DNA of 15,293 nucleotides from an uncultured Eubacteriales bacterium (GCA_900547315.1 URGI01000047.1:1-15293), one strand, 5' to 3'; shown: positions 1 to 6,912, counted from the first letter of the stretch. Notes: generated from the sequence alone by a model not told the origin. Made by a program: numbers and translations.

Positions 1-3
1 TGC

Positions 4-36
4 TCCAAAAGTCGTTGATGTATCAAGACTTTTGGA
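4..36. repeat. Long perfect hairpin at the left edge
   Basis: A ten-base arm (TCCAAAAGTC) is repeated inverted as GACTTTTGGA, and the loop itself contains a second inverted pair, TTGAT/ATCAA. The result is a nearly continuous 15-bp stem with one bulged G. No clear T-run follows on either strand. It may be a terminator or structured leader belonging to a gene beyond the left edge. Positions 37-132 between it and the next hairpin hold no gene that I can support. Confidence 0.5.
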
Positions 37-132
37 CGGCGGTTTATTGTATTTGAGGCGGGCCTTGCCCCCTCAAGTTCCCCCGCTGCTCTCTTATCCG
101 CGCCCTGCTGCACATGTTCTTTGACAGACTGA

Positions 133-159
133 CACCCCCGATGCTGTGCATCGGGGGTG
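133..159. terminator. Hairpin downstream of the lipoprotein gene
   Basis: A perfect 12-bp inverted repeat (CACCCCCGATGC / GCATCGGGGGTG) has a 3-nt loop. It lies 18 nt past the stop codon of the minus-strand lipoprotein gene. On the plus strand it is followed by CTTTAATT, which is only weakly T-rich, and no T-run follows on the minus strand. It may end transcription from either side, but it is not a textbook intrinsic terminator in either direction. Confidence 0.55.
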
Positions 160-177
160 CTTTAATTAACGTACAAT

Positions 178-726
178 TTAATACTCAGGCAGGCCGACGA
201 CCTCGACTATGGTCTCTATCGAGCTGTACGGCTCATAGCCCCACTGGCCGACCTCGTAGTCAAGCCCCGCGTCGGACATAAGCCCCTCGGAATCCTTGCT
301 GATGAGGGTCTGATAAGCGGTGTACACGCCGTCGAGCTTCATCGAGAACTCGACCAGCTCGTCGTTGCCCTTCGGACTGAGCCAATCGATCGTCGCCTGA
401 CGGACTTCGTCGTCACTCATCTCGTTGCCGGATGCCCAGTTGAGCATATCAGCCGCGATGACTGCCGCCTTCAGGCTGGAACCGGCGGAGCCGGGCTGCG
501 CGTCATTGTTGATCTCGTCGAGTATGGCGTCGAGCGCGACTATTCCGTTGTCAGGCGTCGGCGTGTTGACAACAACGGGTTCATCCGTCACGACGGCGGG
601 CGACTGAGTGACTTCGACAGGCGGCTCGGACGGCTGTTCGGATGGCTGGCCGGCTGCGGTCGCGCCGCAGGCGACAAGCGCGGGCACCAGCATGAGCGCT
701 ACTATAAGATAAAAAAGCTTCTTCAT
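178..726 (-). CDS. Small secreted lipoprotein of unknown function
   Basis: This 182-residue protein has a classical lipoprotein signal: a Lys-Lys start, a hydrophobic stretch at about residues 4-17, and lipobox LVAC with the lipidated Cys at position 20. A Pro/Glu/Thr/Val-rich linker (about 26-60) separates the anchor from an acidic, mostly helical-looking domain (about 62-182). I do not recognise the domain and assign no function. The ATG is preceded by GGAGG at a spacing of 8 nt. The gene is monocistronic: it has its own promoter (777-805), sits behind the RecG terminator and is followed by a hairpin. It acts outside the membrane, tethered by its lipid. The coding call is firm because of the signal peptide, ribosome binding site and promoter. 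Confidence 0.85.
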   Translation of the reverse strand: MKKLFYLIVALMLVPALVACGATAAGQPSEQPSEPPVEVTQSPAVVTDEPVVVNTPTPDNGIVALDAILDEINNDAQPGSAGSSLKAAVIAADMLNWASGNEMSDDEVRQATIDWLSPKGNDELVEFSMKLDGVYTAYQTLISKDSEGLMSDAGLDYEVGQWGYEPYSSIETIVEVVGLPEY

Positions 727-776
727 TGGTTTGCCTCCAATTTATATAAAAAGAGTATAATCTGTTCGGTGATGAT

Positions 777-805
777 ACTATACTTTGTTTTTATGAATAA
801 ATCAA
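777..805 (-). promoter_or_regulatory. Sigma-A type promoter of the lipoprotein gene
   Basis: On the minus strand, TTGATT (800-805) and TATAGT (777-782) are separated by exactly 17 nt in an AT-rich intergenic stretch. The predicted start lies about 45 nt upstream of the lipoprotein ATG, whose ribosome binding site GGAGG is at a good distance. An alternative -10 (TATACT, nearer the gene) has no convincing -35. Confidence 0.6.
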
Positions 806-839
806 CAAAAGAATTATTAAGATTTTACAAAACAGAGAC

Positions 840-878
840 AAAAATCCTCCGCCGCGGTAATAAAACCGCGGCGGAGGA
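840..878 (-). terminator. Intrinsic terminator of the AKR-apbE-recG operon
   Basis: A perfect 13-bp G+C-rich stem (845-857 with 866-878) with an 8-nt A-rich loop is followed on the minus strand by five T residues (840-844). It starts 7 nt after the recG stop codon. This is a textbook Rho-independent terminator and closes the three-gene operon before the lipoprotein promoter. Confidence 0.92.
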
Positions 879-884
879 AAGATT

Positions 885-2939
885 TTAATTGAAGCTGTCG
901 GAATTCGCGGAGAACAGGCGGTCGATGCGCTCGCGCAGCGCTCTGTGCTCGGGCTTCGTCAGCGCGGGATCGTCCTTCAGAAGCCGCTGCGCTTCGTCCT
1001 GCGCAGACTTGAGAACGTTCACGTCCGCGCCGAGGTCGGCCACGTGCATCTCCGGCAGACCGTGCTGACGGGAGCCGAAGAAATCACCAGGGCCGCGCAG
1101 CCGCAGATCCTCTTCGGATATCTTGAAGCCGTCGTTGGTTTTCACCATAATGCCGAGACGGCTTTTGACCTCCTCGCCGTCGGCGTCGGAGACCAGCACG
1201 CAGTAGCTCTTGTGCTGTCCGCGCCCGACACGGCCGCGGAGCTGGTGCAGCTGGCTCAGGCCGAAGCGCTCGGCGTTTTCCACGATCATCAGCGCCGCGT
1301 TCGGTACGTCCACGCCGACCTCGATGACCGTCGTGGACACGAGAATGTCCAGCTCACCCGCGGCGAAATCGGCCATGATCCTGTCCTTGTCCTTCGCCTT
1401 CATCCTGCCGTGCACACAGCCGACGCGCAGATCGGGAAACGCGGCGGCCAGCTCCTTCGCGTGTTCCTCGGCGGACTTGAGCCTGACGGGCAGCTCGTCG
1501 TTTTCCTCGACCATCGGGCACACGACGAACACCTGCCGCCCCTCGCCGACGAGCTTGCGGATGAAATTATTGAGCCGCGCGCGGTACGATTCGCCGACGG
1601 CGAAGGTGTCCACCTTCTGGCGGCCGGGCGGCAGCTCGTCGAGAACGGAGACGTCCAGATCGCCGTAGATGATGAGCGCGAGCGTACGCGGTATCGGCGT
1701 CGCGGACATGACGAGCACATGCGGCTTCTGCCCCTTGCCGATGAGCGCCGAGCGCTGAGCCACGCCGAAGCGGTGCTGCTCGTCCGTGACGACGAGGCCG
1801 AGACGGGAGTATTCAACGTCGGTGCTGAAGAGCGCGTGGGTGCCGACGATGAGGTCGATGCTCCCTGCGGCAAGCGCCGCCTTTACCTCGCGTTTCTCTT
1901 TCGCGGTCATTGCACCGGTCAGCCGCGCAACGCGCAGTCCAAAGGGGGAGAAAAGCGAATTGAGCGTCAGAAAATGCTGCTCCGCGAGTATCTCCGTCGG
2001 CGCCATGAAGGCGCTGGTGAAGCCGCATTTCCACACATACCATATGAGCGCTGCGGCGACGAGCGTCTTGCCGCTGCCGACGTCACCCTGTAAGAGCCGG
2101 TTCATGACGCGACCGGAGCGCATGTCGTTGATTGCCTGTGTCACAGCGCGCCGCTGCGCGCCGGTGGGAGGGAAGGGGAGCGAGGCAAAAAACGCCTCCG
2201 CGTCCGCGCCGTCCATAACTATGCCGCCCTGCTCGACGCGCTCTCCGCGCATTTTGTTAAGCGCGCAGGCCAGAACAAAGAATTCTTCAAATATAAATCT
2301 CTGCCGCGCCAGCTCCAGAGCTCCGAAATCCGTGGGGAAGTGGATGTTCTCATAGGCGTAGCGCGCCTGAACGAGCTTGCAGCGGCAGCGCAGCACGTCC
2401 GGCAGGACGTCCTCGATAAGGTCGCCGCACTCGTCAAGCCCCTGCCGCACACTCTGAAGCATCGTGCGCTGGTTGAGTCCGGCATTCACGCGGTAAATGG
2501 GGATGATGCGCCCGGTGACGCTGCGCGTGCCGTCCTCGCGCTCATAGATCGGGTTCGTCATGGCGCGGCGCGCGCCGTGCGCTTCGATCTTGCCGTAAAA
2601 TATATAGCTCTCGCCGCGGTGAAGGTTGTCCTTCGCGTAGCTCTGGTTGAAAAACGTGACGTCAAGCACGCCGCTCTCGTCCACGGCGCGCAGCTTCACG
2701 ATGTCCAGCCCGCGGCGTATCCGCGTCAGGCGCGGCGTGTCCGCGACAAGCGCGCAGACGCACACGGTCTCGCCGTCCGCGGTGAGCGCGATGGGCTTGT
2801 AAACGCTTCTGTCCTCGTATTTTCTCGGGAAATATGAAATGAGGTCATAGAGAGAAAAGACGCCGAGCTTGTTGAGCGCCTGCGCCTTTTTCTCGCCTAT
2901 TCCCTTGATGTATCTCACATCGGTGTTAAGATCGGCCAT
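885..2939 (-). CDS. recG: ATP-dependent DNA helicase RecG
   Basis: RecG is a cytoplasmic superfamily 2 helicase that remodels stalled replication forks and branch-migrates Holliday junctions. In the 684-residue protein an N-terminal helical/OB-fold wedge region (about 1-260) precedes the helicase motifs: Walker A GDVGSGKT (about 285-292), DEQH box (about 386-389), SATPIPRT (about 412-419), then STTVIEVGVDVP and QLRGRVGRG in the second RecA-like domain. Length fits the family (about 680-690). I start at the ATG at 2939; the open frame runs further up only to a TTG at 2993, inside apbE, which would add 18 unfamiliar residues. The ATG is one base after the apbE stop and has no clear Shine-Dalgarno, so translational coupling to apbE is likely. 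It is the last gene of the operon. Confidence 0.97.
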   Translation of the reverse strand: MADLNTDVRYIKGIGEKKAQALNKLGVFSLYDLISYFPRKYEDRSVYKPIALTADGETVCVCALVADTPRLTRIRRGLDIVKLRAVDESGVLDVTFFNQSYAKDNLHRGESYIFYGKIEAHGARRAMTNPIYEREDGTRSVTGRIIPIYRVNAGLNQRTMLQSVRQGLDECGDLIEDVLPDVLRCRCKLVQARYAYENIHFPTDFGALELARQRFIFEEFFVLACALNKMRGERVEQGGIVMDGADAEAFFASLPFPPTGAQRRAVTQAINDMRSGRVMNRLLQGDVGSGKTLVAAALIWYVWKCGFTSAFMAPTEILAEQHFLTLNSLFSPFGLRVARLTGAMTAKEKREVKAALAAGSIDLIVGTHALFSTDVEYSRLGLVVTDEQHRFGVAQRSALIGKGQKPHVLVMSATPIPRTLALIIYGDLDVSVLDELPPGRQKVDTFAVGESYRARLNNFIRKLVGEGRQVFVVCPMVEENDELPVRLKSAEEHAKELAAAFPDLRVGCVHGRMKAKDKDRIMADFAAGELDILVSTTVIEVGVDVPNAALMIVENAERFGLSQLHQLRGRVGRGQHKSYCVLVSDADGEEVKSRLGIMVKTNDGFKISEEDLRLRGPGDFFGSRQHGLPEMHVADLGADVNVLKSAQDEAQRLLKDDPALTKPEHRALRERIDRLFSANSDSFN

Positions 2940-2940
2940 A

Positions 2941-3990
2941 TTATTCAGAATAAGAAAGTGTGTAGTTGGAGTTGGAGAGTGTGAATTCTTCAAGCAGGCC
3001 GCTGGTGCAGATTATGCGGTTGTCGCTCGTGATGAGCACCATCTCAAAGCCGCCGTAGGTGCGCCAGTAGTTCAGCGCCGCGGTCTCGCCCAGCACGAAC
3101 ATCGCCGTGGAAAGGCAGTCCGCCATTACGCCGTCCGTGCAGATTATCGTCACGGAGACGAGCGAATTCGTCACGGGGTAGCCGGTCGAGGGCTTGAGGA
3201 TGTGGTGGTAGAACTTGCCGTGCGTGTCGGTGAAGTTCCGCTGATAGCTGCCGCTCGTGATGACCGCCGTCTCGCCGACGTTGATGACGCCGACGTAGCT
3301 GGAGGTGTTGTTCGGGTCCTGTATCGCGACGGTCCACTTGCTGCCGTCGGGCTTGAGGCCGAGCGTCTGCACATTGCCGCCGAGCGAGATTATCCCGCTT
3401 TCGACTCCGGCCTGACGCATCGCCTCGATGGCGTTGTCAGAGGCGCAGCCCTTTGCGACGGACGCAAAGCTCAGCTCGCCGCCGGAGGGCATCTGAACCA
3501 TGTACGTTCCGGAGCTGGGGAAGCTCGTGAGCGTGAGCTTGTCAAAGCAGCGCTTGGCAAGGTCGGACGATATCTCCTCGTCGGTCGGGACATAGTACTT
3601 CCCGTCGACGAAGCCCCAGCGCTTGATGAGCGGGTAAATCGTCAGGTCGAGCGCGCCGCCGCTCTGCTTGTATACGGCCTGTGCGGTGTTCAGCATTCGC
3701 GCGACCTGACCGGGCACGACGACGCTTGCGCCCTCCGCGTGGTTTATCGCGTAGGTCGTGCTCGTCTCAAGCTCCGGATCGAGCATCGAGTCCATCGAGG
3801 TGATGACGCTCTTCGCGGCGTTGAGTCCGGCAGTGGCATTCTTGCCGTAGGCGGTCAGCGTCATGTAGGTGTCCATGGCGAAGATCTCGGCCTGCTCCTG
3901 CTTGCTCTCGCCGCAGCCCGCAAGGGGCAGCAGCATGGTAAGGCACAGCGCCAGAGAGATCAGCTTATAGCTCGTCTTTGTGTGTCTCAT
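2941..3990 (-). CDS. apbE: FAD:protein FMN transferase, ApbE-type lipoprotein
   Basis: ApbE enzymes cleave FAD and attach FMN covalently to a Thr/Ser of partner flavoproteins on the outer face of the membrane. The 349-residue protein has a lipoprotein signal (LAGC, lipid Cys at 26). The ApbE core follows: the MDTYMTLTAYG strand (39-49), GALDLTIYPL (112-121), the SVAKG nucleotide-binding segment (177-181), SLGGNVQTLG (202-211), HHILKPSTGYP (262-272), and MADCLSTA with the presumed Mg ligands D291 and T295. It overlaps the end of the reductase gene by 26 bp, and recG follows after one base. A weak AGGGA lies upstream of the ATG. No flavinylation target protein is visible in the window, so its partner must be encoded elsewhere. 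The overlap with the Fe-S reductase suggests a shared redox role (inference). Confidence 0.95.
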   Translation of the reverse strand: MRHTKTSYKLISLALCLTMLLPLAGCGESKQEQAEIFAMDTYMTLTAYGKNATAGLNAAKSVITSMDSMLDPELETSTTYAINHAEGASVVVPGQVARMLNTAQAVYKQSGGALDLTIYPLIKRWGFVDGKYYVPTDEEISSDLAKRCFDKLTLTSFPSSGTYMVQMPSGGELSFASVAKGCASDNAIEAMRQAGVESGIISLGGNVQTLGLKPDGSKWTVAIQDPNNTSSYVGVINVGETAVITSGSYQRNFTDTHGKFYHHILKPSTGYPVTNSLVSVTIICTDGVMADCLSTAMFVLGETAALNYWRTYGGFEMVLITSDNRIICTSGLLEEFTLSNSNYTLSYSE

Positions 3991-4993
3991 AGAATTCCCT
4001 GTAATCCTTTAGCATGTATTTGAGAAGATTCGGCGTGTCGAGCTGGTAGGGACAGCGGCTGCTGCAGTGACGGCAGCCGATGCAGTTTTCGATGCGCGCC
4101 ATCTTCTCCTGCCATTCCGGCGTGAAGTACTGCTTCCACGGTGAGCGGCGCAGCAGCATGTTCATGCGGGCGCAGTTGAAAATTTCGATACCGGCGGGAC
4201 ATGGCATACAGTAGCCGCAGCTGCGGCAGAAGGAACCGGCCAGCTCCTGACGCTCCTCGCGGATGAACTCGGAAAGCTCCTCGTCCATGGACGGATCCTC
4301 CTCGGCGGCGTCGAGCCACTGGCGAAGCTCCTCCATACGCTGCATGCCCCAAATCGGGACGACATTGTCGTACTGCTTCATAAAGGCGTGACATGCGCGG
4401 ACGTTCGTGAGCATTCCGCCTGCAAGCCCCTTCATCGCGATGAAGCCCATGTCGGCCTCACGGCATTTGTCGGCCAGCGCGAGGTCGCGCTCGTCGGATA
4501 TGTAGCTGAAGGGGAACTGGAGCGTCTCAAACCAGCCGGAGGCTATGCACTGCTCGGCGATGTTGACCCTGTGGGAGGTGACGCCGATGTGCCGTATCCA
4601 GCCGCGCTCCTTCGCTTCCAGCGCGGCGGCGTATGCGCCGTTCGGGTCGTTCGGGTCGGGGACTTCAGTGACCTGATGGAACTGGAAGAGGTCGATGTAG
4701 TCGGTCTTCATCATGCGGAGACTGTTCTCGATGTGCTTGAGTACGGTCTCCTTGTCGCGCGCGGCGCTCTTGGTGGATATGATTATCTTGTCGCGCACGT
4801 CGGAGAGCGCGAGACCGATCTTCTTTTCGCTGTCGCTGTAAGCGTTTGCGGTGTCGAAATAGTTTATCCCGCCGTCATAGGCTGCGCGGAGAAGCTCAAT
4901 GGCGGCCTCGTCATTGCAGCGCTGAACGGGGAGACAGCCCATAGCTGTCTTCGTGACCATGAGTCCGGTCCTTCCAAGGCGTATCTTCTGCAT
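3965..4993 (-). CDS. Aldo/keto reductase with C-terminal 4Fe-4S ferredoxin domain
   Basis: The 342-residue protein has an N-terminal aldo/keto reductase barrel (about 1-235) with the catalytic tetrad visible as D47, Y52, K75 and H106. A C-terminal cysteine-rich module follows. Cysteines at 256, 259, 262, 265 and 274 (CRSCGYCMPCP), and at 304, 307, 310 and 314 (CIGCRHCSSRCP), can hold two [4Fe-4S] clusters. This is the 'ferredoxin-type' AKR family common in anaerobic Clostridia; its physiological substrate is unknown. The ATG has AAGGAG at a spacing of about 9 nt and a strong upstream promoter. It is the first gene of the operon with apbE and recG and overlaps apbE. A cytoplasmic electron-transfer role is likely, with no signal peptide visible. 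Confidence 0.93.
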   Translation of the reverse strand: MQKIRLGRTGLMVTKTAMGCLPVQRCNDEAAIELLRAAYDGGINYFDTANAYSDSEKKIGLALSDVRDKIIISTKSAARDKETVLKHIENSLRMMKTDYIDLFQFHQVTEVPDPNDPNGAYAAALEAKERGWIRHIGVTSHRVNIAEQCIASGWFETLQFPFSYISDERDLALADKCREADMGFIAMKGLAGGMLTNVRACHAFMKQYDNVVPIWGMQRMEELRQWLDAAEEDPSMDEELSEFIREERQELAGSFCRSCGYCMPCPAGIEIFNCARMNMLLRRSPWKQYFTPEWQEKMARIENCIGCRHCSSRCPYQLDTPNLLKYMLKDYREFYETHKDEL

Positions 4994-5050
4994 GGATGTC
5001 AGCTCCTTGATTTGATATGAAATGCCGCTCGTCGGCGGTGTCTTCGGTTC

Positions 5051-5079
5051 ATTATAGCATAGAAAAACTAAATTGAAAA
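5051..5079 (-). promoter_or_regulatory. Promoter of the AKR-apbE-recG operon
   Basis: On the minus strand, TTTTCA (5074-5079), a 17-nt spacer and a perfect TATAAT (5051-5056) are present, with TGC directly before the -10 giving an extended -10. The start of transcription would lie about 50 nt before the reductase ATG. It is divergent from, and back-to-back with, the tRNA promoter. Confidence 0.75.
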
Positions 5080-5085
5080 CAGCTA

Positions 5086-5114
5086 TTTACTTTTGGGGCA
5101 TAATTTGTTATAAT
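5086..5114 (+). promoter_or_regulatory. Promoter of the tRNA-Arg locus
   Basis: On the plus strand, TTTACT (5086-5091), a 17-nt spacer and a perfect TATAAT (5109-5114) are present, with TGT before the -10 (extended -10). The predicted start near 5121 leads directly into the broken tRNA-Arg half at 5138. I see no good promoter between 5175 and the intact tRNA at 5328, so this promoter probably drives the intact gene by read-through. Confidence 0.75.
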
Positions 5115-5137
5115 ACAACGGCTCAAAAAGAGAATAT

Positions 5138-5174
5138 GTGCCCGTGGCGCAACTGGACAGAGTGTCAGACTCCG
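5138..5174 (+). pseudogene. 5' half of a tRNA-Arg, broken in the anticodon loop
   Basis: These 37 bases match the first 37 of the intact tRNA-Arg at 5328 with five differences: the same acceptor strand GTGCCCG, D-arm, and 5' anticodon stem and loop through CTCCG. The match stops exactly after the anticodon CCG. The following bases cannot form the anticodon stem (TCAGA needs TCTGA), the T-arm or the acceptor partner. The D-stem also carries a mismatch (G12 opposite A23), so the copy is dead. The anticodon-stem difference (TCAGA here, TCGGA in the intact gene) suggests two different ancestral copies. The interval 5175-5327 holds no recognisable gene; its last 20 bases faintly resemble a decayed tRNA 3' half. 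Confidence 0.75.
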
Positions 5175-5327
5175 TCATACGCGGCGCGTAGAGTATAGGA
5201 AATCCGCAAGCGGTTGAATGCACTGACACCGAGGGCAGCGAAAACAAAAAGCGATACGCCTTTGACTACTGTTTGACCACCAAAAGCAAAAAGCAGACCC
5301 ACGCCAATCGGCGCAGGTCGAACATAC

Positions 5328-5404
5328 GTGCCCGTGGCGCAGCTGGATAGCGCGTCGGACTCCGACTCCGAAGGTCGCAGGTTCAAATCCTGTCGGGCAT
5401 ACCA
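5328..5404 (+). tRNA. tRNA-Arg (anticodon CCG)
   Basis: All four arms fold. The acceptor is GTGCCCG/CGGGCAT (one G-U at the end); the D-stem is GCGC/GCGC; the anticodon stem TCGGA/TCCGA encloses loop CTCCGAC with anticodon CCG (5362-5364), which reads CGG codons; the T-stem is GCAGG/CCTGT with loop TTCAAAT. The discriminator is A and CCA is encoded. A hairpin terminator follows at once. The 3' end overlaps the C-terminal codons of the integrase remnant on the other strand, which marks this gene as the attachment target of an integrative element. Confidence 0.96.
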
Positions 5405-6045
5405 TACCGCCACGGCTCAGGTGAGCCGTGGCGGGTATCTTTATATCTCCAGCGCATTATGCAGCTTGTCGCTGGCGGCTTTCTTTTTTTGTCGAATGCG
5501 TGAGTATAGATGTCCAGCGTTGTCGAGACCTGCGCGTGCCCGAGGAGACTTGAGACTGTCGCAACGTCCGTGCCGTTTGCAATCAGCAAGCTGGCGTTTG
5601 TATGACGGAGCGAATGCACGTTCAGATTATACGGCAGATCGTTTTTCTTGAGGATCAGTTTGAAACGCCATGTGAATGTCGTCGGCGTCATTGGCTCGTC
5701 CAGCTCATGCTTTCTGAACAGAAAATCGTTGTCGGTTATAGTCCGCCCCTCATAGTGCAGTGCCTCAGTCTCGCAGTAGCGGCGGTACTCTTTCAGCAGA
5801 GTTCCCATCTCCGGAGAGAAGTACACATATCGGTTGCTCGCCTTTGTTTTCGGCTCTTTGATGCAGAGATCCTCGCCGCTGACCTTGACTACATTGCGGC
5901 AGATATGTATGCTGCGCCCGGCGTAGTCAATGTCGCTCCACTTTATGCCGCAGCACTCGCCGCGCCGTATCCCTGTTGCGATGATGAGCTTGAAGTAAGT
6001 CTCGTACTTGCTGCTTTCTTTCTCCAGCGCGCAGATCAGCTTATG
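5383..6045 (-). pseudogene. Tyrosine recombinase (phage/ICE integrase), catalytic half only
   Basis: The minus-strand frame reads about 220 codons of the C-terminal domain of a Tn916/phage-type integrase. It begins near HKLICALEKE and contains TGIRRGE with the first catalytic Arg, a KTKASNR segment with the likely Lys, HSLRHTNAS (HxxR), and LGHAQVSTTLDIYTH with the last His and the Tyr nucleophile. The N-terminal arm-binding and core-binding domains are absent: homology stops at about 6045, where a plus-strand sortase fragment begins, and there is no start codon with a ribosome binding site. The frame ends inside the tRNA 3' end, as is usual for integrases next to their att site. The tail after FDKKRK is unlike normal integrase ends. 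The exact break is uncertain by a few bases. Confidence 0.85.
5407..5434 (+). terminator. Hairpin terminator behind tRNA-Arg
   Basis: A perfect 13-bp stem (CCGCCACGGCTCA with TGAGCCGTGGCGG, 2-nt loop) starts two bases after the CCA end. On the plus strand it is followed by the moderately T-rich GTATCTTTATAT. The position and strength suit termination of the tRNA transcript. The minus-strand integrase frame reads through the same bases. Confidence 0.75.
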
Positions 6046-6302
6046 ACACGCACTTCGGCAAGCTGAGGGAGCTGTCCAAAGGAGAAACAGTCATTTTTAC
6101 AGACATGGAGGGCATCGTCAGCACCTATTGCGTTGAGAAGCTCGAAACGCTGAGCCCGGATGCGGTTGATACCGCCCTGAACGGCGGCTATGACCTTGTT
6201 CTCTATACCTGCACCAAGGGCGGAAGGACGCGAGTGATAGTGTTCTGTGACAGAGCAGCAGAAACTGCATCTTCATCAGCTCCAAGACAAACGGAAAAGT
6301 GA
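6042..6302 (+). pseudogene. C-terminal fragment of a class B-like sortase
   Basis: The plus-strand frame beginning YDTHFGKLREL continues through KGETVIFTDMEG, VEKLETLSPDAV and YDLVLYTCT to GGRTRVIVFCDRA. The TLYTC segment holds the sortase catalytic Cys, and the RV pair after GG holds the catalytic Arg. The part with the catalytic His and the N-terminal membrane anchor is missing, cut at the junction with the integrase remnant. Sortases of this kind are frequent cargo of integrative and conjugative elements in Clostridia, anchoring surface proteins. The first ATG (6105) is internal to the fold, so I do not believe in a functional product. The last 13 codons (after CDRA) are Ser/Thr/Ala-rich and may be read from neighbouring sequence. 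Assignment rests on recalled family patterns. Confidence 0.65.
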
Positions 6303-6392
6303 GGCTGAGCATGACAAAGCACTCGCGGGGCAGCTTGCCCATGCGGACGGGACGAGCATATACACGCTGAGAAACGATAAAAACTCCGCTAA
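6303..6392. other. Decayed element interior, no gene assigned
   Basis: Short open frames exist on both strands here: a plus-strand GTG-start frame from 6247 to 6429 and a minus-strand frame from 6276 to 6476. None has a ribosome binding site or a domain I recognise. The stretch sits between the sortase fragment and the broken frame at 6393 and is best read as eroded cargo of the integrative element. Confidence 0.4.
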
Positions 6393-6787
6393 TATGCAGG
6401 AGTTGAACATTGTGGGGTCTTCCGTGTAGAGAGGCTTGATGTTCTTGACGGCAGCAGCATCCCAAGGTAGACGCACCGCAGGTAAAGACCCAGTACCGTA
6501 TGCGCGGCAAAGTGCAGGGCGGAAAGACCTGCCGCGAAATAGGTGCAGCGAAAAGCTTCAAAGAGAAAGTTGACAACAACGATATTTGGAAAGTCCATCA
6601 GCGGGCGTATAAAAAATACTTTGCCCGTGTGAGCAAAGGGAAAATGTCCAAGCCGGATTTTGAAGTCTGGGCGCGCGAGGCAGAGCGCATGCGCGATGAG
6701 GCGCTTGCGGAAGACGAGATGGCGCGGGACAAAGCCGCACATGAGCAGATCGTGCGGAGGGTAACGGAGGAGCTGAATAGAGTGTAA
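6393..6787 (+). pseudogene. Element-borne helical protein, apparently frameshifted
   Basis: Two plus-strand frames join naturally. The first ends with RVERLDVLDGSSIPR and a TAG at 6468-6470. The second, one base out of phase, reads KVDAPQVKTQYRMRGKVQGG and continues to a TAA at 6785-6787. Adding a single C in the CCC run at 6461-6463 would give a continuous IPKVDAPQ. The downstream part, also readable from an ATG at 6500 (95 codons), is charged and helical, with many Lys, Arg and Glu residues. I do not recognise the family and suggest no function. There is no ribosome binding site before 6500, which again points to a fragment of a longer protein. A terminator follows at 6913. Confidence 0.5.
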
Positions 6788-6912
6788 AAAGTATAGTAGT
6801 ATACAGAATACGATTATACTTTTCACACAGCTTGTTGTAACTTATCATTTTTACTTCTGCTTCATTTTATTACAGGAAACTATAAAATCTCAAGCGGCCG
6901 TTTTGCTAGGCA

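Noticed and set aside
945..2093. Long plus-strand open frame of 382 codons opposite recG
   Set aside because: It lies wholly antisense to well-conserved recG codons, is rich in Arg/His/Ala/Val as expected from reading G+C-rich codons backwards, and has no ribosome binding site.
2869..4023. Plus-strand open frame of 384 codons opposite apbE
   Set aside because: It is antisense to the ApbE core, shows no domain and has shadow-type composition.
5138..5327. Group I intron splitting a tRNA-Arg anticodon loop
   Set aside because: The break position would fit, but the insert is too short for a group I core, I see no conserved core elements, and no proper 3' tRNA half follows.
5165..5413. Minus-strand 82-codon frame with RQDLNLRPSESES
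   Set aside because: This is the well-known false protein produced by translating the complement of a tRNA gene; the tRNA fold is unambiguous.
6105..6302. Separate 65-codon gene starting at the ATG at 6105
   Set aside because: The same frame reads family-like sortase sequence upstream to 6042, so the ATG is internal to a truncated gene.
6118..6848. Several minus-strand frames of 66-153 codons over the element remnant
   Set aside because: None has a ribosome binding site or domain, and they run opposite the more gene-like sortase fragment and helical protein frame.
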